A stretch of DNA of 64,000 bases from Inonotus obliquus (Eukaryota; Basidiomycota; Agaricomycetes; Hymenochaetales; Hymenochaetaceae). The stretch is taken from contig JAJHTX010000002.1 in the NCBI GenBank assembly GCA_032164295.1, positions 1,054,001 to 1,118,000 on the forward strand, given 5' to 3'. The position numbers and the translations under genes were made by a program. This document shows, in pieces, positions 12,966 through 25,152 of this stretch; position 1 is the stretch's first letter, and each line of letters opens with the position of its first letter. Under the pieces are notes generated by a model. The model was not told the origin of the DNA, made no database searches, and saw only the letters and a list, made by a program, of their open reading frames with translations.

Positions 12966-14050
12966 CAGAGAAATGCATAATAATTTGGATACGTGATTTT
13001 TTCTGTTTTTGGCCCCTTCAGTACCTCAGAACACAAAACAAACTGTATCTCACTCAATTCTTGACCGTTTTGCATCATCTAAGTTTTTAAATTCATGTCT
13101 CAATCGTGTCGTCCGAAGTGTAACAAAACCGAGTAAAATTGGTAAAGAATGGACCCCAAAACGGCACAAAATGTCATTTTTTCACATATCCCTTATGTAC
13201 ATTTTTTCCTGCACTCAATTCTGGGTCTGCAGCACCCACAAGTGTCTCAGAATGCTCAGATGGAATAACTGTGAATTTAGGGACTGTATATGCAATGTAT
13301 ATTAAGCTGTTAGTGCCAGTCTGAGATATGTCTAAAAAGTAGAAATGCTCACTCATCCCCTAAGCTCCCCATGCCCTGGAAAAAGTATCTAAAGCCAAAT
13401 TCATGTATGAAAACTTGTTTAGAGTATATTCAAATGTATTTGAGCCTTTCTCAGAGCAAATAGATATGCTGGGAAGCTGGGTAAAGGCAGGAAAGCATGG
13501 TGCATATGCCCTATCTCCCCCACCTCAAACAATGCACCAATCCTCATAGAAGACATAAGAAGTGCTCAAATCACTTTCAATAGACCTGGAATGAATTTAC
13601 ATGTATGGAATTGGCCTCAGATATTTCTTCTTGGGGCATGGGGAGCTTGGGGGATGAGTGGGCATTTCTACTTTTCAGACATACCTCAGACTGGCACTAA
13701 CAGCTCAATATACATTGCATATACAGTCCTTAAATTCACAGTTATTCCATCTGAGCATTCTGAGACACTTGTGAGTGCTGCAGACTCAGAATTGAGTGCA
13801 GGAAAAAATGTACATAAGGGATATATGAAAAAATGACATTTTGCGCTGTTTCGGGGTCAATTCTTCATCAATTTTACTCGAGTTTGTTACAGTTTGGACA
13901 GCATGATTGAGACATGAATTTAGAAACCCAGATAAAGATGATGTAAGATGGTCATGTTTTGGTAGAGATATGGGGAGGTTTGTATTGGGGGTTGCTAAAA
14001 ATGCCAAAAATGAAAAAAATTACATGTCCGAATTATTATGCATTTCCCTG
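12966..14050. mobile_element. Foldback/MITE-like element D
   Basis: 1085 bp, flanked by TA at 12964-12965 and 14051-14052. The termini are inverted copies (CAGAGAAATGCATAATAATT at left; the right end mirrors CAGGGAAATGCATAATAATT). They resemble the ends of B and C in the core CATAATAATTTGGA. The whole element is a long imperfect palindrome: 13139-13356 mirrors 13591-13840, with the turn near 13450-13560. No transposase is encoded, so it would need one in trans. The 60-98 residue frames inside are repeat shadows. Confidence 0.75.
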
Positions 14051-14814
14051 TAATCAAGATTAGAAATTAGTTGCTGCCCAGAATACCTAATTACTAAGCA
14101 CTTAGTCCCTAGATCAAAAGACTAATAGTGCTTAGAGTATTCTTTACAGGGAATTCCATAAGAATTTGGACATGTGAATTTTGATGCACATTATCCTCAA
14201 AAATGCCAAAAATGCCAAAAACACAAGAAACAGCCTAATTTCTCAATCCATACTGCACATTGAGACATGATTTAACCACATAAAAAAAGTACTCAAAATT
14301 GCACTTTTAACAATATAAGAATATATGAAAAATATAGTGCTCACACAACAGAAGAGGTCAGATAACATTGCCAAGTCAGTGCCTCACCTTCTCCCTTAGA
14401 GACTGCAAAAATCATAGCTCTTACAACACTCCATGTAAAAATCTAATTCAGGTGGCATAACCTGCACTAGTATAAGAAGTACCCATGAATGAGTTTTCAC
14501 GGCGAAAGGAGGTGCCCTTTATGATAGAGTAGAGCAACATCCCAGCATACTCACTTTCAAAACTCTCACCCCCTTAGCAGTGCATCTACAATAACTCACA
14601 CATTTCATTGGTTAAATTATAGTAATTTATTCTAAGGTCATCCATTGATGAGGGCTGACAGATAAGGTACACATCAATTGTAACTGTCAAGGTGAATAGA
14701 TATCACACAGAAATTGTTCTACTACTAGCCAGCACAAGCACCTCGCTATCTTAGCTTTTGTAATCACGTGTGCGTAGCCAACCTCCTCTCTCAACTATGC
14801 TCCGTCACATCCCT

Positions 14815-16845
14815 ATGACACGTTGAAGAGAACTACGTGCAGCTGAGCTCGGTATCAAGCCAGGTATCCCATTCTACGCTTACCCCATGCTATGGTACAG
14901 TCCCATCTACACCTTCCAGTATCCACCAGCACACCCAGAGAAACCGTCAGTCCCATTTCTCGAAGTACCGAACGCCGAGAGTACTGGTACCGAGTGCCAA
15001 GAAACCCGGTACCGAGAATACCGAGAGTACCGAGTGCCGAGAAACCCGGTACCGAGACAAATTGACTATTCGACATGCTCTTATGACATGGATCAGACGT
15101 CTCCCTCTCTGGTATTCATTCCTGATGGTTGGACTATGTATGCTGGTTCTTTGGGAAAGCTCAGGGTCAGCATCCGTTAAGGTTTTCAGGTCCGGTACTA
15201 CCAGGAACGTGTCGGTATCAATCAGCAGGGGTGCAGTTCTCTTGTCCTGAGGACTTTTCATCCAGGGATACTATATGCTACATTTTCATTGGTATCTTGT
15301 CCTCCCTAACCCTTTCTTGTTGTCCCCCTGATGGCGCTGCAATATTCACTTTCCTTGTTATATTTTTCTTCAGACTTTTCTTTGTTTTGATCTTCCTTTT
15401 TACTTTCCCCTTTTGGACTTATGAGCTAACTACGGTACAGTAGTATAAATATCTCCTCCTGTACGTAGTAGCTCTCCAGGTAATCTTAGGAGCTAGCCTC
15501 TAACGTGAGGGCTCGGGTTTCCTCACCCCCTTCTCAGTTCCGTCTCAGTCTCCTCTCAAGCTTCGTCCCAGTCCCATCCCAGTTCCGTCTCAAGTGAACC
15601 TTCCGAGTTAGCCTCCCGTGTGAGGGCTCAGGTTTGCTTCCCAGTCCAGTCGACACCTTCATCCACCAGTCTCTCCCATTCAGTTTCTTGCTATACCACC
15701 CCGTGCCAGTTGTTTTCTTTCTATACCGACCTGTACCGAGGTTTTTCCCACGGTATTAGACTCTTGTTTTGCTACGTTCTCTCTCATACCGACCTGTACC
15801 GAAGTTTTTCCCACGTTCTAAACTGTCCTTTTCATACCAGAATCACATACTCTTTGCTTCTGGCCCATCCATTCACTCCCCCATTTCATAGACAACAAGT
15901 ACCGTGACCGTACTGGTTAAGTACCAGCACGTATCAGCCCTCCCCCACTTAAAACCATACACCCCTCGTCTCGATACCTCCGGTACCGGACGCGATCTCG
16001 CACATTTAACGTGAAAAGCCACTATCACCAGATGCACAGGTCATGCTCATATATATGCACTTAAGGAGAAGCTTTTCAGTTCAAGATATATCTTGGTTCA
16101 CAGGTGTTTCAAATCCACAGTCAACAATGTGATACAGTAGTACGAAGAGACAGAGAAAGTCAGACAATCTGCCCAGTGGCATGATCGGTTAAGGATGTTG
16201 TCCTATGTAGATACAAATGTGAGTTAGACCCTCCACTCCAGATCTATTTTCATCTTGCTGAGTGATGCACTATAGTTTATATTAGACTCAATAGAATGGC
16301 AATGTGATTCTTATCTTGCTAAACTGAAAGATATACTCCTGCACATTCAAGGCAAGAAGGCTTCAATACAAATAATAGAACAAATATTGAAGCGAGCAGG
16401 ATTTACTCTGAGAGAGGTGTGATCTATTGTACAATTGTGGAAGGGTCCTTCAATTCAGCATTGTTCTATGATTTTATTGCCACTCTGTTAGAGCACATGA
16501 ATCCATGGCCAGCATGGAATTCTGTGATTGTTATGGACAATTGCACAATCCACAAGGTGCCAATGGTTCAGGAACTTATCGAATCCAGGTGCGTTTATCA
16601 CGCTTCTACCAACTTCTTTTAATCCGTCGAGATTTAGGGGAATGAAAGTTAAATTCCTTCTGACATACTTACTGGTTTTTAACCCAATTGAGCTTTCCTT
16701 TTCCCTATTGAAAGCTCATCTTCAAAATGTACATTAGACACATGAAGAGATTGATGCAGTCATCTTACAGCTGTATGAAGAAGTCATGTTAATCAGTGCT
16801 CAAGACTGTTATACCTTCTACACCCATTGTAGATATCTTAGATAG
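14815..16845 (+). pseudogene. Tc1/mariner-type transposase, left arm of B, split by LTR and internally deleted
   Basis: The ATG at 14815 is followed two codons later by the LTR insertion (14824-16008), and coding similarity resumes at 16013. The helix-turn-helix region is present (motif DISWFTGVS), which shows that the codon that is TAG in element C was TGG. A segment matching about 25578-25905 of element C is missing, and with it the first catalytic Asp (VDKSA). The second Asp (VIVMDNCTIHK, near 16535) and the Glu (NPIELSFSLLKA, near 16690) remain. The stop is at 16843-16845. The gene cannot encode an active enzyme. Confidence 0.8.
14824..16008 (+). repeat. Solo LTR of the Ty3/gypsy family, inserted in element B
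   Basis: 1185 bp, beginning TGAAGAGAAC and ending CGCACATTTA, flanked by perfect 4 bp duplications ACGT (14820-14823 and 16009-16012). Its orientation is that of the coding strand of the full element at 32689-46121. It is shorter than the 1721 bp LTR, so either internally deleted or a subfamily. With the other copies it suggests a family consensus of TG...CA, with TA variants at either end in single copies. Confidence 0.85.
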
Positions 16846-16969
16846 TACATAGTTGTTTCTCTTGGCATTATGTATCTGGCTCACATACATACAGATAAAG
16901 CTGAGTAGGAACAGAGTTAAATATATTGTTCTATGTACAGAAGTCAATGACTACATATTAACTCTATCT

Positions 16970-18674
16970 TTACCATCTGCTCATTCTATTAATTTGTTTG
17001 ATGTCCTCGGATGCATAATAAATGATACAATTTACTAGTTCGACATTGAGTTTAACATTGGCTTTGCACATAAGATCCTCTATGCCTTGTCTTTTCAAAT
17101 CACCAACATTATCAAGCTTGACTATGCTGTTGTTTTCGAAAAGAGGAATAAGTAACTTATAGTCAAATCTGTTACAACCTCTTTCTAAATTTTCAGAAAA
17201 GGATCACAGCCAGTTTAACACCATTAGGAAATTCCTCGCTGTGTGTGGACCAGGAGGCAGAGTATTGTGTGGAAGCTCTTCAGTTGCAGGATACATAGAT
17301 GTTGTAGGTTGTGTAATAGGCATAGCAGATGATGCAGCAACATTGTCTGGTGTAGCAAGGGAAGTCTGTTGTTTGCCTTTCTTCCAATCCAAAATCTTGA
17401 GAGACTCTGGTACTTCATATCCAGTAGCTCCAAGTATTCCTTTGTGCTAAGAGTAATAGTAGGTGAGAGAAGAGTGATAGATAACAGGATAGGTAGACTT
17501 ACAACCATCTTTGCGTATTCAAGAAGATCTGCATTAGTGTAAGGGATGTGGTCATTGGAATTTTTGATGTGACCACAAAGAATTCTGCTATGCTTGTCAC
17601 ATTTAAAGTTCATTGTGATCTTTTTGGAAATCTGCTTGATTTTATTGTTATATTCAACCTGAGCAATCTGCAGCGCATCTTGAACTTTGTTAATCTTACC
17701 CCTCTTTTAAGTAGTTGATTTACCAGATGCCTGTGAATGACCTGTCAATAAGATACTATAGAGTAGAAGATTAATATTACTACTTGAGCCTGAGTTGTAA
17801 CAATAAGGGTAACGTTTGGATTAATATTCTTCTTCTTGAGCTGCTTTTGTTCCTCCCGATATTCTTGAATGCAGTTAAAGAGCCTCCATTTAAGAGTCTA
17901 GGAAGTGAGGCATGTATTTTTTTATTCTAATCTTTTAGACTATGATGTTGACTCATAACTAAGTCTCTCAATGATGCTATGACTACCAAGTTAGTTCATG
18001 ACTGCATTAAGAAGATCAACAAGGGACATTCCGGAGTTGATTTTAAGGGAGCGCGATCTGGACCCATTAGACAATTGGACATCAAGGTTAAAGATATCTT
18101 GCTTTGTCTTACATTGAGGTGTTGATGTGATCAGACCCCATGCCTTAACTCTTTCAAATAACATGCTAGTGTCTAAGCTAACATCTTCTATAGAGATTGG
18201 GCATTAGCATTTCCCAATCTGGACATTGATGAGCAGTGTAAGACAAGATACACCAGGAATTTCAAATACAATTTCATCCCCTGGTGGCTTAGTTTTATCG
18301 GAAGAGTTGAGAGTCTCAATGTATTTATATGTGTTCTCATCTGGCACTTCTAGCCCAGATGCAAGTGCCACGTCATAGATAAACTTGTCACCAGACACTT
18401 CATCGTCACTGTCTGTGCTAGCCTTGCAAGCCCTTTTGTTTGTCTGAAACTAGTGATCAGATTGAAGAAAACAATTTTGGATATTGTTTCTCTATACCAT
18501 TCCTTTAGTTTGCTTCGTTGTCGCCTCATAGGTAAGGTTTGATGGTAGGTCTAGCAGTGCATTCTTGCGAGGGCGACCTCAGAGCTGCTTGACACTTGCT
18601 GCTCTTGTCCAAATGGCTTTATGCTCCTCAACTTCCTTAAGCTTGACTGACTTTTTTGTTGCATAAGAGGACAT
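16970..18674 (-). pseudogene. Element B cargo gene 1 (AT-hook and SAM-like protein), decayed
   Basis: Begins with ATG at 18674. An AT-hook core GRPRK follows immediately after an in-frame TGA (about 18575), exactly where the element C copy also has TGA; one C-to-T change would have turned CGA (Arg of RGRPR) into stop. Downstream pieces match element C: EVPDENTYKYIET (near 18345), a C/H-containing stretch NFKCDKHSRILCGHIKN (near 17590), and a C-terminal SAM-like block with ERGC and GIEDL (17210-16970). Several stops and probable introns break it. DNA or chromatin binding is inferred from the AT-hook only. Confidence 0.6.
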
Positions 18675-19037
18675 TTTGCTAGATATAGATGAGAAACTGA
18701 GAAAAAAATTCTGAGGCTTTAGCCAACATAGTATACACTGTGGCAGAAGTGCTTTGTCTTCATCTCTTCTTGAGACTACAATCGACAAGTAGTTTTCTGA
18801 ACTCAACACTAATTACATTGGTCTAATCTTACTGTAAAGAACCCAAGACCAAGACCAATACACTTATCAACAAGATCTGACTGCCCAAATCCACATCTAT
18901 ATAAACTCTTAATCCACTGCAATTCATCACATCCTCCTTCTTCTCACTCCTTCCACACTCTCAGCCTCTCTGCTTGTCTTTTCTGTATGTTATTGTCTCC
19001 ACAAACACTGCCATTACCATCAAAAGTTTTTTAGCTA
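18675..19037. promoter_or_regulatory. Divergent intergenic region of element B cargo
   Basis: 363 bp between the two divergent cargo starts, in the same place as 28715-29059 in C and about 6186-6548 in A. It presumably holds both promoters. A TATATAAACT run at 18898-18907 is a TATA-like candidate for the plus-strand gene. No other motif can be assigned. Confidence 0.4.
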
Positions 19038-21133
19038 TGCCTAGTTTGAATTTACAGTCACCTGCTGAGAAATCCGCTCCCATATTGATTATGAAGAAAC
19101 AGTCTCTCACTGGTGAGCAATGTCTTTTTCTTGCAGCAGGTTGATTAAAACAGAGTGTCCATCTTAGAAAGTGATATGTTTCTGATATCAGATTTATCTC
19201 TCAGTGTGGGTATGTACCCTTCAGGTTCACCATCTGCCAAGTCAGAATCAACTGAACCTGACTTAAAAGATGTTGATTTCAAGTTAGGTTCACCATCTTT
19301 CAAGTCGGATCCACCATCTTCCCAGTTGGGTTCACCCTCTGAGTCATTTCAGTTGGCAAAAAGTGTCAAATTTCTATCATCCAGTGATTTTCACAGTCTC
19401 AATTTCAAGAGTTAGTAAACTGTCTTTAGACAATAGTTGTAATACGACTGACCTCTGATGTCTTAGCTTCTGGTAGTCGTGTGGCACAAGTGCTTGTTAA
19501 GACGAGTTATGTGGAAGTGAGGAGCGCAAGGGCCAATAAAGCCACCAATAAAGGCCAACTCACAAAATATTTTTACCAGCTTTATGCAATGACAATGCAG
19601 TGCAAGGATGATGTTTTGCCTCTCAGAACTTCATTGTCTGTCTTGTAGGCCCAGATGAATGCTATGCAGCAGAATATGGACAACCTCAATCAAAAGGTAT
19701 TTCTCAAGGACGAGATAACTAAGGAACTAATGGAAGCGGTAGGTTAAGTAATGTTTGATGCATGATCACCAACTTATCAGAATGGTACTAGTCTCCCAAA
19801 AGCATTGCTTTGGTCTGCTGCCAATTCTTACGTATATGTCAATAGCGCTTTTACTGGGCAATAGTATACTTCTATAAGGTCTATTATAGAACAGAGTCAC
19901 TTGGGCAGCTTCAAAAGCTCCTTGAACATAGCGAATATCAAGAGGAGGTGATGAAATTAATGACCAAGCTGAAGCAGATTAGAACAGTAAACAAGGCTGT
20001 TGAGCATAGATTCGCAGACTTGAACTGGCAGTCCTCGAGCCATCCAATTTATTCATCCAGCACATCGATTTCCAATAAATACCAAGTGGACTCCACCACG
20101 AGGTCTACAGAATTTATTATGAGCAGCGTCATCTATTATGCTAAGAAGAAAGCACTCCATATAGAACACAAGACTTTAGTTCTTGACAACGGACTAAAAA
20201 AACTTCTGGACCCGATGCACTTGGGTGACAAGTCCTTCCTCACTAGAACTTTCCCGAATTCTGAAAAATGCTTTGTTTTGGCAGACTTGAGAAAGAATTG
20301 ATTTATGTTGATCTAGGTAACAGGAAGGAGACTTCAAAGAAGTATTATTGGCCAAGTTTGTTTACTTTAAAGCACTGGCATCTTCACATGTTATCCTTCT
20401 TGATGGAACTTGACAAATGCCTGAAACAATCGGGCAATAATCTTTTGAACAAAGAGAACATTACTTCTGGCACTGAAAACACCGACAAGAAGAAGAACTT
20501 TAATCTTTTGCGTAGTCTGGACACCTTTAAAAAGATTTTAAACATAACACACAAAGTCAAAGCCAAAGGATCTCCGACAGTCCCTCGTGTCAAAGCTGCA
20601 GCTAGAAAACCGAAGAAGTCAAGTGCTGTCCCAGACGAGGCAGATACTGTCCCAATCGAATTGGTTACTGTCATAGCAGAGGAAGTGATGGATGACTGCA
20701 CATTTGCTCTCTTTCTCATGCAGAATGAAAAGTTGCTCAGATGTCTTATTGCTGCACTCTTTCTGATAAAGGAAGAAGGGAACAGGCATGCACATCCTAC
20801 TATGTTTGATAGCGATTTCCATGTGCCCAATGTGCATGCCACCTTTAGTAGAAAGTTGAACTACTGCAGCGACATTCCCAAAGAGAACTGATAGCATGTT
20901 GAAGCTATTCACAAAATGTCTTGGCCTACTTTGTGAAGAACTGAGGTTTTAAAGAATACAAGAAGGACCATTTCGCTAATCTAATTTCTCAGAACCTGGC
21001 AGATAATATTAATTTGGGTTCATCGGAAGATGGTAATGGTAAGGGCAAGGAGGTAATAGTTCCTGAGGAACCGGCAGGTGAAATTAATTTAGGTTCATTT
21101 GAAGGTGATGACAAGGTGGTGAAATTTGATTAG
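19038..21133 (+). pseudogene. Element B cargo gene 2 (unknown conserved protein), decayed
   Basis: Starts MPSLNLQSPAEK at 19038, followed by a short intron-like GTGAGC...CAG and a Ser/Pro-rich repeat region (GSPSxKS motifs, 19220-19400). A charged middle part (19948-20301) and a large C-terminal frame (20268-20891) overlap in different frames, so there is a frameshift near 20270. Blocks shared with the 442-residue frame of element C are LDPMHLGDKSFL (near 20210) and DDCTFALFL followed by IKEEGNRHAHP (20690-20800). The end ...KVVKFD resembles the C copy. I do not recognise the family and see no enzymatic motif. Confidence 0.55.
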
Positions 21134-21384
21134 CCAGGGCACTGAGCTGATCCTTCAATGTACATTTTGAATTCTGCTTTATCTTGTTGCTTCTTTATGT
21201 TACAGCTTTTTCAAATTTTGGTGAGGGAGCTTTTTGACTTCTCTTACGTCCTACCCTGTCATGTATTTTCCGTTGAAATTGGAACTTGTATGAATGCAAA
21301 TAGTTCATATATTGGTGAAAGCTCAATAATATATTCATTCTTGTCAGTACAAGAATTTGCAATTTGTATTTTCGCGATATATAG

Positions 21385-22914
21385 AGAGAAATGACTACGC
21401 ACCATCTAAGATATCTGCAATAGGTGTAGAAGGCACAACAGTCTTGAGCACTAATTAACATGGCTTCTCCATACAGCTGTAAGATGACTGCACCAATCTC
21501 TTCATGTTTAATATACATTTTGAAGATGAGCTTTCAACAGAGAAAAGAAAAGCTCAATTGGGTTAAAAACCAGTGAGTACGTCAGAAGGAACTCAACTTT
21601 CATTCCCCTAAATCTCGACGGATTAAAAGAAGTTGGTGAAAGCGTGATAAACGCACCTGGATTCGATAAGTTCCTGAACCATTGGCACCTTGTGGATTGT
21701 ACAATTGTCCATAACAATCACAGAATTTCATGCTGGCCATGGATTCATGTGCTCTAACAGAGTGGCAATAAAATTATAAAACAATGCTGAATTGAAGGAC
21801 CCTTTCACAATTGTGCAATAGATCATACCTCTCTCAGAGTAAATCCTGCTCACTTCAATGTTTGTTCTATTATTTGTGTTGAAGCCTTCTTGCCTTGAAT
21901 GTGCAGGAGTATATCTTTCAGTTTAGCAAGATAAGAATCACATTGCCATTCTATTGAGTCTAATATAAACTATAGTGCATTACTCAGCCAGCAAAGATGA
22001 AAATAGATCTGGAGTGGAGGGTCTAACTCATATTTGTGTCTACATAGGACAACATCCTTAACCGACCATGCCACTGGGCAGATTGCCTGACTTTCCCTGT
22101 CTCTTCATGTTGCTGTATTACATTATTGACTGTGGATTTGAAATACCCGTGAACCAAGATATATCTTGAACTGAAAAGCTTCTCCTTAAGTGCATATATA
22201 TGAGCATAGCCTGTGCATCTGGTGATAGTGGCTTTTCACACATCATAAGGATGTGACAAAGCGTAGTTGTGAGAGAAGGTTGGCTGCATACATGCGATTA
22301 CAAAAGCCAAGGTAGCGAGGTGCTTGTGCTGGCCAGTAGTAGAACAACTCCTGTACTGTATCTATTCACCTTGACAATTACAATTGATGTGTATCTTATC
22401 TGTCAGCTCTCATCAATGGATGACTCTGGAATAAATAACTATAATTTAACCAATGAAATGTGTGAGTTATTGTAGATGCACTACCAAGGAGGTGAGAGTT
22501 TTGAAAGTGAGTATACTGGGATGTTGCTCTACTCTATTGCAAAGGGCACCTCCTTTCACTGTAAAAACTTGTTTATGGATACCTCTTATACTGGCATAGG
22601 CTACGCCATCTGAAATAGATTTTTATATAGAGTGTTGTAAGAGCTATGATTTTTGCAGTCTCTGAGAGAGAAGGTGAGGCACTGACTTGGCGATGTTGTC
22701 TGACCTCTTCTGTTGTGTAAGCACCACATTTCCTATACATTTTTACATTGTTAGAAGTGCAATTTCGAGTACTTTTTTTATATAGTTAAATCGTATCTCA
22801 ATATGCAGTATGGATTGAGAAATTAGGCTATTTGTTGTGTTTTGGGCATTTTTGGCATTTTTGAGGATGACACACGTCAAAATTCACGTGTCCAAATTCT
22901 TATAGAATTCTCTG
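21385..22914 (-). repeat. Element B, right inverted arm
   Basis: Inverted match to the left arm (14147-16860 minus its LTR). It carries the same internal transposase deletion as the left arm. Confidence 0.8.
21400..22246 (-). pseudogene. Tc1/mariner-type transposase, right arm of B, internally deleted
   Basis: Reads on the minus strand from ATG at 22246 (MMCEKPLSPDAQ) through a helix-turn-helix region to the C-terminal Glu motif (NPIELFFSLLKAH, near 21550). The exon with the first catalytic Asp is absent, with the same junction as in the left arm (GAGAGAGGT next to TGATCTATTG, near 21830). The normal stop near 21405 is lost (TAG to TGG). Inactive. Confidence 0.8.
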
Positions 22915-23412
22915 TATTGCTAAGTATGTTATTTCCTTCAGTATCTCTCAAAGTAGCTTCTTTGCTATCTCGTGTATTAGTTTATAGATACTATAGTACT
23001 ACAATACTCTTGATCTTACAGTGAATTCCATAATAATTTGGACACGTGGATTTTGATGCGCGTCACACCCAAAAATGCCAAAAATGCCAAAAAGACAACA
23101 AATGACCCAATTTCTCAGTCAATACTGCACGTTACAATACGATTTAGCTATGTAAAAAATGTACTTGAAAATGCACTTCCAGTGATGTAATAAAGTATAA
23201 GAAATGTGGTGTTTATACAGCAGAGGAAGTCAGACAACCTTGCCAAGTCAGTGCCTCACCTCCTGCCTCAGGCGATGCAAAAATCATAGCTCTTGAAATA
23301 CTTCATGTAAAAATCTGATTCAGGTCGCTTGGCTCACTGCGATATAAGAGGTATCCATCATCAAATTTTTGTGGCGAAAGGAGGTGTCCTTTGCGATAGA
23401 GTAGAGCAGCAT

Positions 23413-24885
23413 TGTCAGAAGAAATTGACTTATTTGGCATGCAGATCCAGAGACGCTACAACCCGATAAATTCCCACGATCATCAGACATGGAAAGACAG
23501 TTCGATCGAACATATTATACACGCACATGCTATTGTCTCTGGGGCTCGACATTACCAGGACAAATCAATACACCAATATGCAGGTTCTGTGAATAGGTAC
23601 ATGAGGAAGCATGGATACTGCAGACATGGATACTCGAGGACGCAGTAAATCACATGCTTCAAAGTGACCCGTATTCAATCCGAACCAACCACCATTGGTC
23701 AACGGTTGCAGAAACAACTCAACCATTGTTCACACCTACACTAAATGCATACTTGCACAAAGTTACGGTTTAGACAGGAAGGGGGTTACACTACATTGTG
23801 AATGCAGGTGTAATTGCATGGACAAGAAGATCGATACATTCCCAGCTATGCCGACGAGTGGCAATACAACTCAACTGGCCAATACATGCGGAAGCTACAA
23901 GAGAACATCAAGCACTACGCAATAATTTATTTGGCAACATAGTGGCACAATGGAAATCGGAGCAGAATCAACTACCGGGGATGATAGCATTGGAAATCTC
24001 TCAACCGAGGGAATGGATCAACAGGGCAATCTTAACCTTCGTCATGGAAGGAATCAATGGCGATCAGGTGCAAGGAACGGAGATACGGATACCCGATGGA
24101 TATCGCCGAGCGACGATCTGGCGGACTGGGTTACCTGCCATAGTACAGGCAGAACCATATAGGCTCACCGCTCCGGTGATTGATAATCGAGCTAATCCTA
24201 TTGAGGGAGGAAGCCCGAGTCAACCGAGACAGCCGAACGGCCCAGCAGCACCTGCAGAAGATGAAGACATGGCAGACTGTTCGAGTTGCTGTGCATGACA
24301 TCATAAGGAACATTCGAGAAGGACTGACGTGGCAGTGCAGAAGGCACGGAGCTCCGCACCGCCACAGGATTGGCCGGTGATGGCGTGATTACCGTGCACT
24401 GACCAGGTATGAAGTCATATCGAAGGATCTGGAAGATTGCAGGAGGAAATCGGAAGTGCATCGCCACCCGATTGGAGATTGCGGGGTATCGGACAAGATA
24501 GGGGCTATGCTCGGAAAGATCAGGAGGCTGTGCCCGAGGGAGCCCAGGTAACTCAATAGATAGAAGCTTCGGGTATAAATAGGCCAAGCGAGGGTGGCTA
24601 TGTCCCTCAGCAAAATTCTTCTGTACTAGTGAATACAAAGAAGCCCCACAAAGCTTCTCTTCTTTGCTACCACTCTTATCCTCGGTACTAGTGTCCAGCC
24701 GGTCTCTTGACCCCGACTAAGTACTGTTGCTACTCTGCTCTACAAGGCACCGTCCCGCACTTCCCATCGCTCATCAAAACGGACTGCGAATATTGCCGGA
24801 GTGAGTGGACTTGTTCTGGTGCATTGATCGTGTTGATCAGTCGATCAATGTCGGTCTGCTGATCCGATCCGCACTGGTCCTAACA
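23413..24885 (+). repeat. Solo LTR or short LTR-type element of a second family
   Basis: 1473 bp with TG...CA ends (TGTCAGAAGA ... GTCCTAACA) and a perfect 5 bp target duplication AGCAT (23408-23412 and 24886-24890). The uninterrupted arm at about 32330-32350 confirms the empty site. A TATAAATA run at 24574-24581 fits an LTR promoter. A 166-codon frame at 23798-24298 has no ATG and I recognise nothing in it. It does not resemble the TACCG-rich gypsy LTRs. Confidence 0.75.
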
Positions 24886-25152
24886 AGCATCTTGCAGGAC
24901 TCCCACTCCCTCAGTAGTGCATCTACGATACCTCATGTATTTCGACAGCTTAAATTCCAGTTCTTCATTCCAGGGCCACCCCTTGGCGAGGGACTTCAGA
25001 TATGGTACAAATTGATTGTAATTGTCGAGGTGAATAGTGAGGTCGTTCTATAGTACAGGCACAAGAGCCTTTGTATGCATTGCTTTCATAATTGCATGTA
25101 CGCGGACAACCTCCCTCTCAAGTACGTTCCTTCACACCTTCACACCTACCCT

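Larger units (their letters stand above)
14147..16860 (+). repeat. Element B, left inverted arm
   Basis: Inverted match to 21385-22914. Without the 1185 bp LTR and its 4 bp duplication it is about 1.53 kb, the same length as the right arm. Similarity fades just inside the transposase stop near 16860. Confidence 0.8.
14147..22914. mobile_element. Composite Tc1-like element B with inverted arms and two-gene cargo
   Basis: 8768 bp flanked by TA (14145-14146 and 22915-22916). The ends begin CAGGGAATTCCATAAGAATT, mirrored at the right. Subterminal AAAAATGCC tandem motifs occur in both arms. Each arm carries an inward-pointing Tc1 transposase remnant. The left arm also holds a solo LTR (14824-16008). 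The centre holds an AT-hook gene on the minus strand (16970-18674) and a second gene on the plus strand (19038-21133), divergent from about 18675-19037. Relative to element C the cargo is inverted. Confidence 0.8.

Noticed and set aside
23798..24298. 166-codon frame as a possible Gag
   Set aside because: No ATG, no zinc knuckle or capsid motif; kept only as a note within the 1473 bp LTR-like insertion.
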